Assembly (NCBI RefSeq): GCF_022662475.1
Contig: NZ_JAKNQQ010000003.1
Span: 248,001 to 312,000, forward strand
Source of the DNA: Sphingomonas sp. TREG-RG-20F-R18-01
Lineage (GTDB): Bacteria > Pseudomonadota > Alphaproteobacteria > Sphingomonadales > Sphingomonadaceae
Direction of reading: 5' to 3'
DNA length: 64,000 nt
How positions within the stretch are numbered: the first letter of the stretch is position 1; each line of letters begins with the position of its first letter. Shown piece after piece: positions 63,958 to 64,000 of this stretch. The translations under genes were made by a program, and so were the position numbers. Under the pieces are notes generated by a model. That model made no database searches. It saw only the letters and a list, made by a program, of their open reading frames with translations, and was not told where the DNA came from.

Positions 63958-64000
63958 GGTTTGGGGGGGGCTCAGGCGGGAGCTGGTCTCTGCAAGGCTC

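Overview
The window is a high-GC chromosomal stretch from an alphaproteobacterium, most likely Sphingomonas or a close sphingomonad. The evidence is three outer-membrane TonB-dependent receptors with 'DIVVTG/A' plug starts, a PEPxxWA-type PEP-CTERM protein, an FlbT-type flagellin regulator beside a short (273 aa) Caulobacter-like flagellin, a mannonate dehydratase whose active site matches the Novosphingobium enzyme, and a complete Entner-Doudoroff operon. Gene density is normal. I see no insertion sequence, prophage, CRISPR array or rRNA. One tRNA (Glu, TTC) is present.

Layout. 1-1000: end of a cytochrome bo quinol oxidase operon (cyoB end, cyoC, cyoD). 1283-5661: flagellin, flbT and a large 929-aa propeller protein with flagellin-like ends. 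5869-8404: L,D-transpeptidase, a proline-rich lipoprotein and a small secreted protein. 8635-12883: a TonB receptor facing a sulfotransferase-like gene. 13326-15461: an M3 peptidase.

15428-28358 is the accessory highlight, a glucuronoxylan utilisation locus. It holds GH115 and GH67 alpha-glucuronidases, D-mannonate dehydratase, a FadR/UxuR-type GntR regulator, a 1064-aa TonB receptor and a GH127/GH146 arabinofuranosidase. Two of its promoters carry a 'TGGTAGCGC' operator half placed the same way over the -10, resembling the LacI-family XylR operator of Caulobacter. A 26-codon ORF with a strong ribosome site precedes manD. A porin and a GH3 glycosidase (36310-40134) may belong functionally, because the GH3 promoter has a degenerate copy of the operator.

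28590-36200 holds an acyltransferase, a PEP-CTERM protein, tRNA-Glu, recJ, a prolyl-hydroxylase-like enzyme, an RcnB-like protein and an orphan [2Fe-2S] subunit. 40181-50141 is an acyl-CoA catabolic region: a glutaryl-CoA-dehydrogenase-like enzyme, an alpha-methylacyl-CoA racemase and an aldolase on the minus strand. A double-length TetR regulator reads divergently from an acyl-CoA dehydrogenase, an alcohol dehydrogenase, an APH-fold kinase and two short-chain dehydrogenases. 50557-56422 is the operon zwf-pgl-edd-glk-eda. It converts glucose to pyruvate and glyceraldehyde-3-phosphate, and its Eda would also take the KDPG made from glucuronate via ManD, given a KDG kinase encoded elsewhere. 56515-61254 holds argC, a truncated SH3 protein, marR, secG, pyrG and hsp20 with a possible RNA thermometer. 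A third TonB receptor closes the window.

Paired inverted palindromes with CCCCGGC/GCCGGGG arms, a house repeat of this genome, sit in several gaps after 43 kb. Starts were chosen by ribosome-binding sites and family N-termini, and uncertain ones are flagged. Functions were assigned by recognising motifs by eye, not by database search.
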